A stretch of DNA of 64,000 nt. It comes from Calothrix sp. PCC 7716 (GTDB lineage Bacteria; Cyanobacteriota; Cyanobacteriia; Cyanobacteriales; Nostocaceae). Positions 44,860-53,707 of this stretch are shown here, in pieces. The notes beneath the pieces were generated by a model. The model was given only the letters and a program-made list of their open reading frames with translations. It did no database searches and was not told where the DNA came from. Where the stretch lies: contig NZ_AP025018.1 in the NCBI RefSeq assembly GCF_019977735.1, positions 9,056,580 to 9,120,579 of the forward strand. Direction: 5' to 3'. Numbering within the stretch: the first letter of the stretch is position 1; the number at the start of each line of letters is the position of its first letter. The translations under genes and the position numbers were made by a program.

Positions 44860-45018
44860 ATGGAATCCCAGACTGAACAGAATATGTCACAAACTAACAC
44901 TAATACGAAGACACAGCAAGAAATCGAACAAGAAAAAATATTATGTCCTCATTGTCAGCGCACTGCTACAAATGGTATTAAATGTAAAGGAATTTGTGTG
45001 GCTGATAATGATTATTAA
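44860..45018 (+). CDS. 52-residue zinc-ribbon-like small protein
   Basis: An open frame begins MESQTEQNMSQTNTNTKTQQ and ends with CPHCQRTATNGIKCKGICVA plus DNDY. Four cysteines (CPHC ... C-K-G-I-C) would bind one metal. I recall similar tails in cyanobacterial hypothetical proteins but cannot name a family. The N-terminal half is polar and disordered-looking. A second ATG at 44884 is an alternative start; neither has a strong ribosome site. It follows the TPR-CHAT gene by 66 bases on the same strand and may be its operon partner. Confidence 0.5.
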   Translation: MESQTEQNMSQTNTNTKTQQEIEQEKILCPHCQRTATNGIKCKGICVADNDY

Positions 45019-45039
45019 TTTATTTCTGGTGCCGAAATT

Positions 45040-45117
45040 TGTCATTCTGAGCGTAGGGAAGAATCTCTTATATATTGATGAAACTTTATTAGATGCTTCA
45101 CTGCGTTCAGCATGACA
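45040..45117. repeat. TGTCATTCTGAGC-type dispersed repeat, second copy
   Basis: Begins TGTCATTCTGAGCGTAGG and ends CTGCGTTCAGCATGACA; related in inverted orientation to 39507-39573. It lies between the converging small-protein and hydrolase genes. Confidence 0.75.
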
Positions 45118-45127
45118 GGGAGAAAGG

Positions 45128-46402
45128 TTATTTTTGGGCAACTCTGGGTTGACTGAGGAAACTGTATACGGTGCGGGATACTTGAGAGATAAATTCTCTA
45201 CCTCTTCTGTCACCAAAAGGTCTTCTGACAAAGATACCTGCTAGGTAGCGTTTACCGTTCGGCATTTGGATGATTCCTGCATCTCCGAGAATGACTCCTA
45301 GTGTACCTGTTTTGTGAGCTATTGTGGCGCCTCTTCCTAGTCCAGATGCTAGTAAGCTGGTGTTTTCAACGCGACGCATAATGTCTAGTACTCTGGTGCG
45401 ACTTGAGTTACTCAATAATTGATTATTAGCAACTAAGGCAGATAATCTAACTAAATCTTTGGCACTAGTTATATTAGTTCCTTTGAAGTCACCAAGTAAG
45501 TTCCGAATTACAGTATTTTGTAATCCCCAAGTGCGGAAGCGTGGATTTAATTTGTTTCTGCCCCCTAAACGGTCGATTATCATGTTAGTTGCGGTGTTAT
45601 CGCTGATGGTAATCATTTTAGTTGCAGTTTCTAGCAAGCTGAATCTAGTTCCCGGCGCCCGATATTGCATTGTACCAGAACCACCAGTCACTAAGTCACG
45701 ACGCATTGTTAATGTTTCGTTTAACTTAACTCGACCAGCATCAATTTCTTGGAATAAAGCAATTAATATCGGAAACTTAATTGTACTCGCTGCTGAAAAT
45801 GCTTTTTCACCGTTGTAATCTACATAATTTCCCGTTTCTAAATCAATAAAAAATAATCCTGGGTCAAGCGAACGGTAACGTGACATCAAAGACCGGACTT
45901 GTGAACTTAGCTGTGTGATTTCATTACCGAGAGGTACCACTCCAGCGAAAGGTGAAATACCACCGACAGCTACTGGTGTTTTAACCTCACCCGACTGTGA
46001 ATCACCACTTGTAATACGTTCTATTGAAGAGAAATTGACAATCCAGTGCGATGACGTATCACCTTGAATTAATACCTTATTTGGTTGTACCGTGTATCCC
46101 GGCGCCAGTTCCACAACTAATCTAGTTGTGTTAGCATCAAACTTGCCAACACGAATTTCTTTAATCGCAGCACCATAAGTTTGACGAAGCGTATTTCCTT
46201 CTAAATCTGTATTAGGAAGGTCAATAACTAAGCGTGTGGGATTATTGATTAAAAATGCTCTTGGTCGAACACCAGATTCTGTAGTGATATTGAGTTTGTT
46301 TTGCGCTTGGTCAAAATACCAAGACTCTAAACGAGCAGCATTAACAGGAGCGCATAGCATTACTACACTCGCACTCGCAAGTAAGAAATATCTTAACTTC
46401 AT
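45128..46402 (-). CDS. AMIN-domain class A beta-lactamase-like serine hydrolase
   Basis: 424 residues. Signal peptide (YFLLASASVVMLCAPVNAA), AMIN domain (~25-125, RLESWYFDQAQNKLNITTES, RLVIDLPNT, EIRVGKFDANTTRLVVEL), a short linker, then a beta-lactamase/penicillin-binding fold. The fold has the S-x-x-K nucleophile (AASTIKFP), S-D-N (ISDNTATNMI) and K-T-G (AHKTGTLG). AMIN domains bind peptidoglycan or target proteins to the septum, so a wall-linked role is at least as likely as antibiotic hydrolysis. Whether it has the class A Glu166 is unclear. It is monocistronic as far as can be seen. Confidence 0.88.
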   Translation of the reverse strand: MKLRYFLLASASVVMLCAPVNAARLESWYFDQAQNKLNITTESGVRPRAFLINNPTRLVIDLPNTDLEGNTLRQTYGAAIKEIRVGKFDANTTRLVVELAPGYTVQPNKVLIQGDTSSHWIVNFSSIERITSGDSQSGEVKTPVAVGGISPFAGVVPLGNEITQLSSQVRSLMSRYRSLDPGLFFIDLETGNYVDYNGEKAFSAASTIKFPILIALFQEIDAGRVKLNETLTMRRDLVTGGSGTMQYRAPGTRFSLLETATKMITISDNTATNMIIDRLGGRNKLNPRFRTWGLQNTVIRNLLGDFKGTNITSAKDLVRLSALVANNQLLSNSSRTRVLDIMRRVENTSLLASGLGRGATIAHKTGTLGVILGDAGIIQMPNGKRYLAGIFVRRPFGDRRGREFISQVSRTVYSFLSQPRVAQK

Positions 46403-46675
46403 GCGGAAACAATCTTATGTGTGTGGAACTTACTAGCACCAATTTTCTGTATTAACCTCCTACATCCGGAAGAAATTACATACAAATGCGCGTAGCAATC
46501 TTCCTCACAAGACATCTGTACTCCAAAATAGTTCCCTGGCAACGGATAAGAGCGGATGTAACGGATGTAACGTAGGGTGCGTTACAGTAAGATAACCTCA
46601 AAACGAAGCGTAAAACTAATGCTGTGACGCACCACCCACCAATTTACTACAACAATTTACAACCACAGGCGCCGA

Positions 46676-47053
46676 TTACAAAACTTTTCTATCAGCGTTT
46701 GCTTTGTCTTGCTCTTGTAAGTCATCCCAAAGCTTTGCCCTTTGCTCGTAGTGTTTGCGAATAGGACTAAGTTTAATGGCTTGACTATAATCAAAAATAG
46801 CTAACTGAAAATAACCCATTTGTTTATATATATCACCGCGATTACTATAAAGATGAGCTTCGTTGGGTTTAAGAGTAATAGCTTTGGTATAATCGAATGC
46901 TGCTTGCTCGTAGTTACCCTGTGACATTTGAACGATTGCTTGATTTTGATACTTGGCTGCCTTAGCACCCTGAGAACCCACGTGAAAACCTACTGCTGCG
47001 GGAATTGCAGCAAATAACAATGCCCCTATTACAATTTTTGTAGACTTGTTCAT
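46676..47053 (-). CDS. small TPR protein with N-terminal membrane anchor
   Basis: 125 residues. Hydrophobic N-terminus (IVIGALLFAAIPAAVGFHVG, ~6-25) then two TPR units (GNYEQAAFDYTKAITLKPNE, LYSNRGDIYKQMGYFQLAIF followed by DYSQAIKLSP). It is probably a periplasm-facing scaffold. The function cannot be told. It diverges from the DUF4058 gene. Confidence 0.7.
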   Translation of the reverse strand: MNKSTKIVIGALLFAAIPAAVGFHVGSQGAKAAKYQNQAIVQMSQGNYEQAAFDYTKAITLKPNEAHLYSNRGDIYKQMGYFQLAIFDYSQAIKLSPIRKHYEQRAKLWDDLQEQDKANADRKVL

Positions 47054-47230
47054 CTCGATAAATTTTTACGTTTTTATACATATTCATCAGTATTTATAGC
47101 CAAACAGTAAAAATCTGCCAAGGTCAGTATGTAACATTTGTCGCGTTAGTGACGTTGAGGGAAGGATAAAGGCGCCTCGAACTAATAGCATATGCTTTAT
47201 GATAATAAGCAGGTAATTTGGGTACCTCAT

Positions 47231-48025
47231 ATGCCTTCACCTTTTCCAGGAATGAATCCTTATTTAGAGCATCCGGAACTGTTTCCGGGTATACATCATT
47301 ATTTGATTAGCGAAATTGCTCGGTTTTTATCGCCCCAGCTGCGTCCTAAATATCGTGTTGCTGTCGAGGTGAGAATGTATGAAACCACAGATGATAGCTC
47401 TTTGGTTGTGGGTATCCCTGATGTAACTGTTAAAAGTCGTCAAATTCAAGATTCAAATTCATCTAACATGGCTAATGTAGCTATTGCTACACCTGCTTCT
47501 CAACCTGTCAAAGTCAAAATTCCTATGCCTGTAGCTATAAAAGAAGGATATTTGGAAGTAAGAGAAGTTGGAACGGAAACGTTAATTACTACTATTGAAA
47601 TTCTTTCACCTGCTAATAAACGTGTTGGTAAAGGACGAGAGATGTATGAAAAGAAACGCGAGCAAGTTTTGGCGAGTCGCACGAACTTAGTTGAAATTGA
47701 CTTACTACGTAGAGGCAATCCAATGCCCATCGTTGATAATAATACTCAAAGTCAATATAGAATTTTAGTGTGCCGTGGTAATAGCCGTCCTAACGCTGAT
47801 TTATATGTTTTTAATTTACCTGATGTAATTCCTTGTTTTTCTCTTCCCTTACGCACGGGGGATAACGAACCTGTTTTAGATTTACAGTCTTTATTAAACA
47901 ATGTTTACGATGTGTATGGTTATGATTTGGTGGTTAATTATAATGATGAACCTGTGCCACAGTTAAGTAAAAGCGATGCTGTTTGGATGGATGCGCTGTT
48001 ACGTGAACAAAGTATACGAGTATAA
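47231..48025 (+). CDS. DUF4058 family protein
   Basis: 264 residues from the ATG at 47231, chosen because family members begin MPSPFPGMNPYLE; the in-frame TTG at 47192 would add 13 unlikely residues. Core features: HYLISEIARFLSPQLRPKYR, LVVGIPDV, then ITTIEILSPANKRVGKGREM with YEKKREQVLAS. The last stretch (EIxSPxNK ... Y..KR) resembles a PD-(D/E)XK-like nuclease core, but no activity is proven. These genes are numerous in cyanobacterial genomes and often near mobile DNA. Confidence 0.85.
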   Translation: MPSPFPGMNPYLEHPELFPGIHHYLISEIARFLSPQLRPKYRVAVEVRMYETTDDSSLVVGIPDVTVKSRQIQDSNSSNMANVAIATPASQPVKVKIPMPVAIKEGYLEVREVGTETLITTIEILSPANKRVGKGREMYEKKREQVLASRTNLVEIDLLRRGNPMPIVDNNTQSQYRILVCRGNSRPNADLYVFNLPDVIPCFSLPLRTGDNEPVLDLQSLLNNVYDVYGYDLVVNYNDEPVPQLSKSDAVWMDALLREQSIRV

Positions 48026-48213
48026 GAAAAATGCCTTCTTACACTATGTAATGTAAAAAAGCACTTATATAATTGTTCGTGTGATTTATTTTAACTGGTT
48101 TGTGCGAGAGAGAATACAACGAGGAAGTTTAGGAGGTTGGTGTTTATTTCAAGTTTTATAACAGGCAGGGATGCCTGTTCCACAAGATAATGTTACACAA
48201 GAGAGTCACTGTT

Positions 48214-49314
48214 TTACAGGCGCCTTGAACCTAATCCTGTGATAGATTCTAAAGATGCTCTGAGTGCTTGCATATACCATCTGGTTTCAGTACGCTCTCT
48301 GACGATTTTTTCATAAATCGCTTCGTATCCGTCTACCATTTGAGTGACACTAAAGTTGTTTTGAACGTGTTCGCGACATTTACGACGGTCAAGTTCTAAC
48401 ACTTGTGGCATTACAGAAGCCATTTCTTCATATGTGTCGCAGACCATTCCACTAACACCATGTGCTACGACTTCAGGTACTGAACCCATGTTCATCCCTA
48501 TAACTGGTGTACCACAAGCCATTGATTCTATCATGACTAAGCCAAATGGCTCTCTCCAAGTAATTGCAAACAATGTTGCTGCTGCATTACCTAATAATTC
48601 CGATTTCTGCGCGTGATTTACTTCACCCAAAAACTCTATTTGCTTACCGTCTATAAACGGTTCTATTTCTGCCTCATAGAACTTTTTATCTACTATGTCC
48701 ACTTTCCCTGCCATTTTTAACTTCATTCCCGTTTTTTTGGCAATGGCTATTGCATGTTGGGGTCCCTTTTCTGGAGAAAATCTTCCCAAAAACGCTAAAT
48801 ATGGTGGGTCGTGGGGCTTTTCTACAAACGGATATTCTTCAACCACTATTCCGTTATATACTGTGCCTACATAATTTAAATTTGCTTGTCGCTGTGCATT
48901 ACTTATGCTGATGTATGATTGTGACCCGTATTCGCCAAATACTTTCGCACTATCTTTTGTGAAGCTTCCATGCAGCGTATGAACTGTTGGTGTTGATACC
49001 ATGCTTGCTAATGCTAATGACCAAACCCCGACGTGTGAGTGTATTATGTCGAAGTCTGCTGCTCTTTGATATACTTGACCCGGCGCCAACACTTCGTAAA
49101 TAATGTGTTCTTTAATATCTGGGTCTAAACGCAATGCACGTGGGCTAACTCCTTCTAACTTAGCTAACGTTTGTGAGTCCCCAGAGGCAAATAATGTTAC
49201 TTCATGACCTCTACGTACTAACTCGTCAGATACGCGACTTACTACAAGTTCTATTCCACCATAGGTTGGAGGAGGAACCGTTTCCCATAAGGGAGCAATT
49301 TGTGCGATTTTCAT
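48214..49314 (-). CDS. glycosyltransferase family 4 (GT-B)
   Basis: 366 residues. N-terminal acceptor domain starts MKIAQIAPLWETVPPPTYGG (the PPxxYGGxE motif), with DIIHSHVGVW and TVHTLHGSF. The donor domain has FLGRFSPEKGPQHAIAIAKK, and ITWREPFGLVMIESMACGTP followed by VIGMNMGSVPEVV, where the E-x7-E-type motif holds the nucleotide sugar. It builds an unidentified glycan or glycolipid. No other polysaccharide genes are adjacent, so the product is unknown. Confidence 0.88.
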   Translation of the reverse strand: MKIAQIAPLWETVPPPTYGGIELVVSRVSDELVRRGHEVTLFASGDSQTLAKLEGVSPRALRLDPDIKEHIIYEVLAPGQVYQRAADFDIIHSHVGVWSLALASMVSTPTVHTLHGSFTKDSAKVFGEYGSQSYISISNAQRQANLNYVGTVYNGIVVEEYPFVEKPHDPPYLAFLGRFSPEKGPQHAIAIAKKTGMKLKMAGKVDIVDKKFYEAEIEPFIDGKQIEFLGEVNHAQKSELLGNAAATLFAITWREPFGLVMIESMACGTPVIGMNMGSVPEVVAHGVSGMVCDTYEEMASVMPQVLELDRRKCREHVQNNFSVTQMVDGYEAIYEKIVRERTETRWYMQALRASLESITGLGSRRL

Positions 49315-49733
49315 AAGTTTTGTTGGTTCAGCTTTTCAAAGCCTATAAACGATAATTCAATCAGATGCTAATAAGAGTTAGTAGACTAACTTTCACCCTT
49401 CAACTAGACACCAGAGTGACACTAACCTATGCGGCTAGTCTGTAAACAAACGCAGTTAAGGCTAACACCGAACCGTCTAAACCTCACCTCCAGTTTTTAT
49501 TCAACTTTGTGGTTTTAGACATATCTATTATTACATATGTTATTTTTCTCAACAAATTTTTGTCATCTATCTTGCGGACTATATAAGTTTTACAAATCAG
49601 TCGAAATCACGAATTTTTGATTAAAAATCACTGAAATTGCAATATTCATTACAGCTTTTAAAATAGCTGTTTACTCTATGGTTATTATAGTAGAGACGCG
49701 ACATATTACGTCTCTACATTGTGATTTTTGATG
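49315..49733. other. intergenic region with hairpin
   Basis: No gene. At 49690-49717 a GTAGAGACG/CGTCTCTAC hairpin follows the stop side of the YgfZ gene (its stop codon is at 49734-49736) and may act as its terminator. The rest should carry the promoter of the glycosyltransferase gene. Confidence 0.55.
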
Positions 49734-50726
49734 TTATGATTCTGGATATTTATGTGATACGAATGGTATTTCTATAATTTCACCTTCGTTTTCTGCTATT
49801 CTTACTTTTGTTCCTATTCCACCTGCTTGCTTGCGAATGTAACCTAGTCCATAATACCCTTCAGTAGTTTCTGTGATACTTGTTAAGGTACCTACTTTCT
49901 CTTCTTCTACATATATTTGACTTCCTGGGTCTGCATAATTATTTAATTTTATTCCCCACAAGTATGTTTTTACACCTTTATATGTGTTTAAACGGGCAAT
50001 TGTTTCTTGTCCAATATAGCAACCTTTAGTAAAAGAAATAGTTTGCCATAACCCAACTTCTAAAGGATTATAGTCTTCGGTTAGTTCTTTTTCTGGTACT
50101 GGACGACCTTGCATAATTCGCAGTGTTTCCCATGCTGTCTCTTTCATCGCAACGGCGCCTATCTTTACAAGTTTATTCCATATTGTGTCTTTATGAACAA
50201 CTGGAAAAATTAATGTGTATCCGGGTAACGCTAAACCACTACCTACTGCGATCAAAGTTTCTACTGTGAGTATATTATATACTTGATTACTATTATCAGT
50301 TTCAAGAAGAGTCACACCTAACTCTTGAATAATTGCCTGACTTTGTGGGCCAATTAAATTAAAAGCGGCAGTTTCTTCTGTAATATCACTCAATTCAACT
50401 TTATCCGCAAAGAATATATATTTATCTAACCACTGCATTAAATACTCACGACGGTTAGGTGATACCATCAATAATACAGCATCGTCTTTGATATACGCTG
50501 TGGCTAAATCAATTGTTCTAGCTGTCGATGTGACAAAAACAGTATCACAACCTTGACCGGGTTTAAGAGACTGAAAGTCATTTGTACTTTGGTTATGCAG
50601 AAACCGTAAACGGTCATCTCCTGATACTTTTATACGTCCCCAATGACTACGGTCATAAACCGCAACTGTTTCAATAGCAGCTTTTATTGCTATCGTGTCG
50701 TTTTGATTAATGTTTGATACTGACAT
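49734..50726 (-). CDS. ygfZ: folate-binding YgfZ/GcvT family protein
   Basis: 330 residues. It has the family signature FTKGCYIGQETIAR (KGCYxGQE, about residue 230), and a GcvT-like N-terminal folate-binding fold (GRIKVSGDDRLRFLHNQSTN). The C-terminal barrel begins near AVAMKETAWETLRIMQGRPV. YgfZ proteins use tetrahydrofolate to help repair or assemble certain iron-sulfur enzymes. It lies 11 bases downstream of the alpha/beta hydrolase gene in the same direction, so they are probably cotranscribed. Confidence 0.88.
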   Translation of the reverse strand: MSVSNINQNDTIAIKAAIETVAVYDRSHWGRIKVSGDDRLRFLHNQSTNDFQSLKPGQGCDTVFVTSTARTIDLATAYIKDDAVLLMVSPNRREYLMQWLDKYIFFADKVELSDITEETAAFNLIGPQSQAIIQELGVTLLETDNSNQVYNILTVETLIAVGSGLALPGYTLIFPVVHKDTIWNKLVKIGAVAMKETAWETLRIMQGRPVPEKELTEDYNPLEVGLWQTISFTKGCYIGQETIARLNTYKGVKTYLWGIKLNNYADPGSQIYVEEEKVGTLTSITETTEGYYGLGYIRKQAGGIGTKVRIAENEGEIIEIPFVSHKYPES

Positions 50727-50737
50727 ATGTACTTATA

Positions 50738-51589
50738 TTATAAATGACGTTCTAACCAATCAATTAAATCAGATAATACCTCTTGATAACCATAGTCTTC
50801 GTGAAGTTCGTGATAGCTCTCTGCATATTCTCGCAGTTCTTTATCAGCAAAAGTGATTTTTTCAAAGAATTTACGACTTCCTTCGGGTAATGTCACCTTG
50901 TCGGCGCCTGCGAGCATCATCAAAAATGGTATATCAATATGACTCGCGTGTGCTTGTACCCAAGCTAGTGTACTCGAAAACTCTGTTGATAAACGCGCAG
51001 TTCCCACTGTATGTCTCAACTTATCTTGTTGATGATATGCAATCACTTTTTCATCACGAGCTGCTAACTTCATGTCTATACCCGTATTCATCGAAAAACG
51101 AGGATATACTTTTGAGAGGATTTTACCTACTAAAATTGTAATTGGTGAAACAGCAGATTCTCCTAAAGCAGGAGTAAAAGCTATTACACCATTTAATTTC
51201 GGTTTTTCTCCTTTACTCCGCAAAACATAATCTAAAACTGTTAACCCTCCCAAACTGTGACCAAACAAAAATAAGGGAGTCCCCACATTCGAGGTCGCTA
51301 TAAACTCTAAAAAACTTCCCACATCCTCACGATACTCGTTCCAACAATTTATATACGCACGTTGACCGGGTGATTTTCCACTTCCTCGTAAATCTACACC
51401 GTATACAGCATAATTATTTGGTATTAAATGCTTTACTATATTTAAGTATACTCCACTGTGCCCTCCTAAACCGTGAATTATAGCAACTATTCCTCGCACC
51501 TCATTCTCTGGGCGCCAGGATTGGTAGTATAATTCTGTACCGTCGGCACTCTTGATTAAACCTTCGTGGTTACAAATCATCATTTTCAA
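50738..51589 (-). CDS. alpha/beta hydrolase, monoacylglycerol-lipase-like (S33)
   Basis: 283 residues. Nucleophile elbow FGHSLGG (Ser near 110), oxyanion region IVAIIHGLGGHSG, acid in MLAGADKVTLPEGS, and histidine in SYHELHEDYG. The order and motifs match the Hydrolase_4 / monoglyceride lipase group acting on lysophospholipids or monoacylglycerols. There is no signal peptide, so it is cytoplasmic or membrane-peripheral. The start ATG at 51589 is close to a second ATG at 51583. Confidence 0.88.
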   Translation of the reverse strand: MKMMICNHEGLIKSADGTELYYQSWRPENEVRGIVAIIHGLGGHSGVYLNIVKHLIPNNYAVYGVDLRGSGKSPGQRAYINCWNEYREDVGSFLEFIATSNVGTPLFLFGHSLGGLTVLDYVLRSKGEKPKLNGVIAFTPALGESAVSPITILVGKILSKVYPRFSMNTGIDMKLAARDEKVIAYHQQDKLRHTVGTARLSTEFSSTLAWVQAHASHIDIPFLMMLAGADKVTLPEGSRKFFEKITFADKELREYAESYHELHEDYGYQEVLSDLIDWLERHL

Positions 51590-51613
51590 CTACACAGTAA
51601 CTAAATAATACTA

Positions 51614-52384
51614 ATGTTATTCTTAAATCAAATCAATTCAGCAAACGCATTAATTGTAGGAGCAAGTCAAGGTATTGGCTTGGGTTTCGTCAAAAAACTA
51701 CTCGATGATGGTAAAATTAACAAAATCTACGCAGCATATCGAAACGCAGAATCTGCTACTGAACTACTACAACTCGCTACCGAAAACCCTACACGCTTAA
51801 CATGCTTAGTCATTGATGTCACTAATGAAGCGCAAATAACCGAAGCATTACAGCAAATTAAAAGCGAAGTCAAAACACTGCACTTAGTAATAAATTGTGT
51901 CGGAGTACTTCATGATGGAGACTTTCAACCCGAAAAAAGCTTAAGACACTTGAATATAGAAAATCTAACTCGTTATTTTCAGGTTAATAGTATCGGGAGT
52001 GTACTCTTAGCGAAACATCTTGTACCGCTATTCAAACACCAAGACAATAGCGTGTTTGCGAGCATTTCCGCTAAAGTCGCTAGTATCGGCGATAATAATT
52101 TGGGTGGATGGTATGGTTATCGCGCATCAAAAACAGCACTCAATATGTTTATGCGAAATGTTTCAATAGAATATGCACGCAGTTGTCCTAAAAATATAGT
52201 AGTTACATTGCATCCAGGTACTACAGACACTCGTTTATCTCGTCCCTTTCAAGCAAACGTTCCACCAGAAAAACTTTTTAGTATTGAACGCACCGTCACT
52301 CAGCTTTTGGAAGTTATTGGAAAATTAGATAAAAATGATAGCGGTCAATTTTTCTCGTGGGATGGTAGCAAACTACCTTGGTAA
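51614..52384 (+). CDS. short-chain dehydrogenase/reductase, CsgA-like
   Basis: 256 residues. Nucleotide-binding GASQGIGLGF near residue 17, NCVGVLHDG for the NNAG position, active-site Tyr and Lys in YRASKTALNMF with Ser in ASISAKVAS, and HPGTTDTRLSRPF beyond. This matches the C-factor/CsgA-like atypical SDR group, cytoplasmic NAD(P)-dependent oxidoreductases with unknown substrates. It is divergent from the hydrolase gene, with 24 bases between starts. Confidence 0.88.
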   Translation: MLFLNQINSANALIVGASQGIGLGFVKKLLDDGKINKIYAAYRNAESATELLQLATENPTRLTCLVIDVTNEAQITEALQQIKSEVKTLHLVINCVGVLHDGDFQPEKSLRHLNIENLTRYFQVNSIGSVLLAKHLVPLFKHQDNSVFASISAKVASIGDNNLGGWYGYRASKTALNMFMRNVSIEYARSCPKNIVVTLHPGTTDTRLSRPFQANVPPEKLFSIERTVTQLLEVIGKLDKNDSGQFFSWDGSKLPW

Positions 52385-52426
52385 ATTGTAAATGTTGTCG
52401 CACAGGCACCGCTCTTACCTGTGCTG

Positions 52427-52819
52427 TCAATTTTTTTGTAGCTTTCTGATTTCTTCTTTGGACATACCTAGTGCCTTGCTTATTTCTACTTCTAGTTGCA
52501 AAGTGTCGGTTGTATAAAACTCAAATATAATCTCGGTAATCGGGGAGTCTTTGGTTTGAACCTTGACTTGCGATATTCCCCTATTTTTATCTAATTTAAC
52601 AAAAATAGCACGCGGCGCCACTATATGAGGTACTGTAACTTGAACTGGTTTTGGTTGCGATTCAAGTTGTAAATATTTTGGCGCCTTATAGTCACGATTT
52701 AACACGGCATACATTACAATTCCACTTAGTCCCCAACAACCAAATGCGAGTAGAGGTATGGGCAACGATAACTCTAACAAAGTCGGGCGTAACTTTTTCA
52801 ATAACTTAGGTTTAAACAT
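52427..52819 (-). CDS. single-pass membrane protein of unknown function
   Basis: 130 residues. A basic N-terminus (KPKLLKKLRP) precedes one membrane segment (~17-40, LSLPIPLLAFGCWGLSGIVM), then a soluble beta-rich domain (VAPRAIFVKLDKNRGISQVK) and a lysine-rich helical end. I do not recognise a family. Its start lies 3 bases from that of the divergent response regulator, so the two share a control region. Confidence 0.6.
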   Translation of the reverse strand: MFKPKLLKKLRPTLLELSLPIPLLAFGCWGLSGIVMYAVLNRDYKAPKYLQLESQPKPVQVTVPHIVAPRAIFVKLDKNRGISQVKVQTKDSPITEIIFEFYTTDTLQLEVEISKALGMSKEEIRKLQKN

Positions 52820-52822
52820 GTT

Positions 52823-53497
52823 ATGTTAATTTTACTAGTGGAAGACGACACCGACCAATTAGAACCGATACGCGCTGCACTCGCAAAAGTCGGACATACC
52901 GTTGATGCTGTAGAAGATGGTGACACTGCCCAATGGTTAATGTCCCAAAAAGATTATGATTTATTAATTCTAGATTGGATGCTACCAAAAGTTAGCGGTA
53001 TCCAATTATGTCGGCAATATCGCAATAGTGGTAAAACATCCCCTGTTCTCATGTTGACCGCAAAAGACACCACCCAAGACAAAGTTATTGGTCTCGATGC
53101 AGGCGCCGACGATTATTTAGTCAAACCTATTGATATTATAGAACTATTAGCACGAGTACGCGCCCTTGGTAGACGTTCCCCTCTATGGCAAAGCGATACA
53201 CTCACACTCTCTTCACTACACCTCGACCGCAATAACTTAACAATTACCAAAGATAATACCACGACGCAACTATCTGGTCGCGAATTCCAACTTATGGAAT
53301 ACTTAATGCGTCATCCCCGTCAAGTATTAACTTACACCCAAATAGAACAAGCACTTTGGGGATGGGGAGATGAACCCGAAAGCAATGCTATCACAACTTT
53401 GGTACGTAGACTCAGACAACGACTCCAAACTGTTGGCGCCAAAGATTGGTTAGAAAACGTTTATGGTATTGGTTATCGTCTCAATATTTCCGAATAA
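52823..53497 (+). CDS. rppA: OmpR-family response regulator, RppA/NrsR-like
   Basis: 224 residues. Receiver domain: acidic pair in LLVEDDTDQ, phospho-acceptor Asp51 in LLILDWMLP, Thr in LMLTAKD, Lys in YLVKPIDI. The C-terminal winged helix has LSGREFQLMEYLMRHPRQVL and the closing VYGIGYRLN. The sequence fits the cyanobacterial RppA/NrsR group, regulators linked to redox or nickel responses. No sensor kinase gene follows, unlike in rppA-rppB pairs, so it is an orphan here and the symbol is tentative. Confidence 0.85.
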   Translation: MLILLVEDDTDQLEPIRAALAKVGHTVDAVEDGDTAQWLMSQKDYDLLILDWMLPKVSGIQLCRQYRNSGKTSPVLMLTAKDTTQDKVIGLDAGADDYLVKPIDIIELLARVRALGRRSPLWQSDTLTLSSLHLDRNNLTITKDNTTTQLSGREFQLMEYLMRHPRQVLTYTQIEQALWGWGDEPESNAITTLVRRLRQRLQTVGAKDWLENVYGIGYRLNISE

Positions 53498-53707
53498 AAC
53501 CCATCCGCTACATCCGTTATATCCGTTGCCAAGCTTCATCTAAAATTTAAATATTAGTTAAAACAAACCAAGTATTTTCACTGAGCTAAGTAAGTATTGA
53601 AACAAGTTATAGTTCAAGAGTTAATTTCTAAAGCTATATAAACCCGTGATAGCACAGGCTTTAATGTCTATGCTACGCGATATTGTTATGTGTATTCACA
53701 GGAATAA

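Noticed and set aside
45128-46402. Antibiotic-resistance beta-lactamase
   Set aside because: SxxK, SDN and KTG are present, but the AMIN domain and basic Lys/Arg-rich end point to a wall-linked hydrolase; resistance is not supported.
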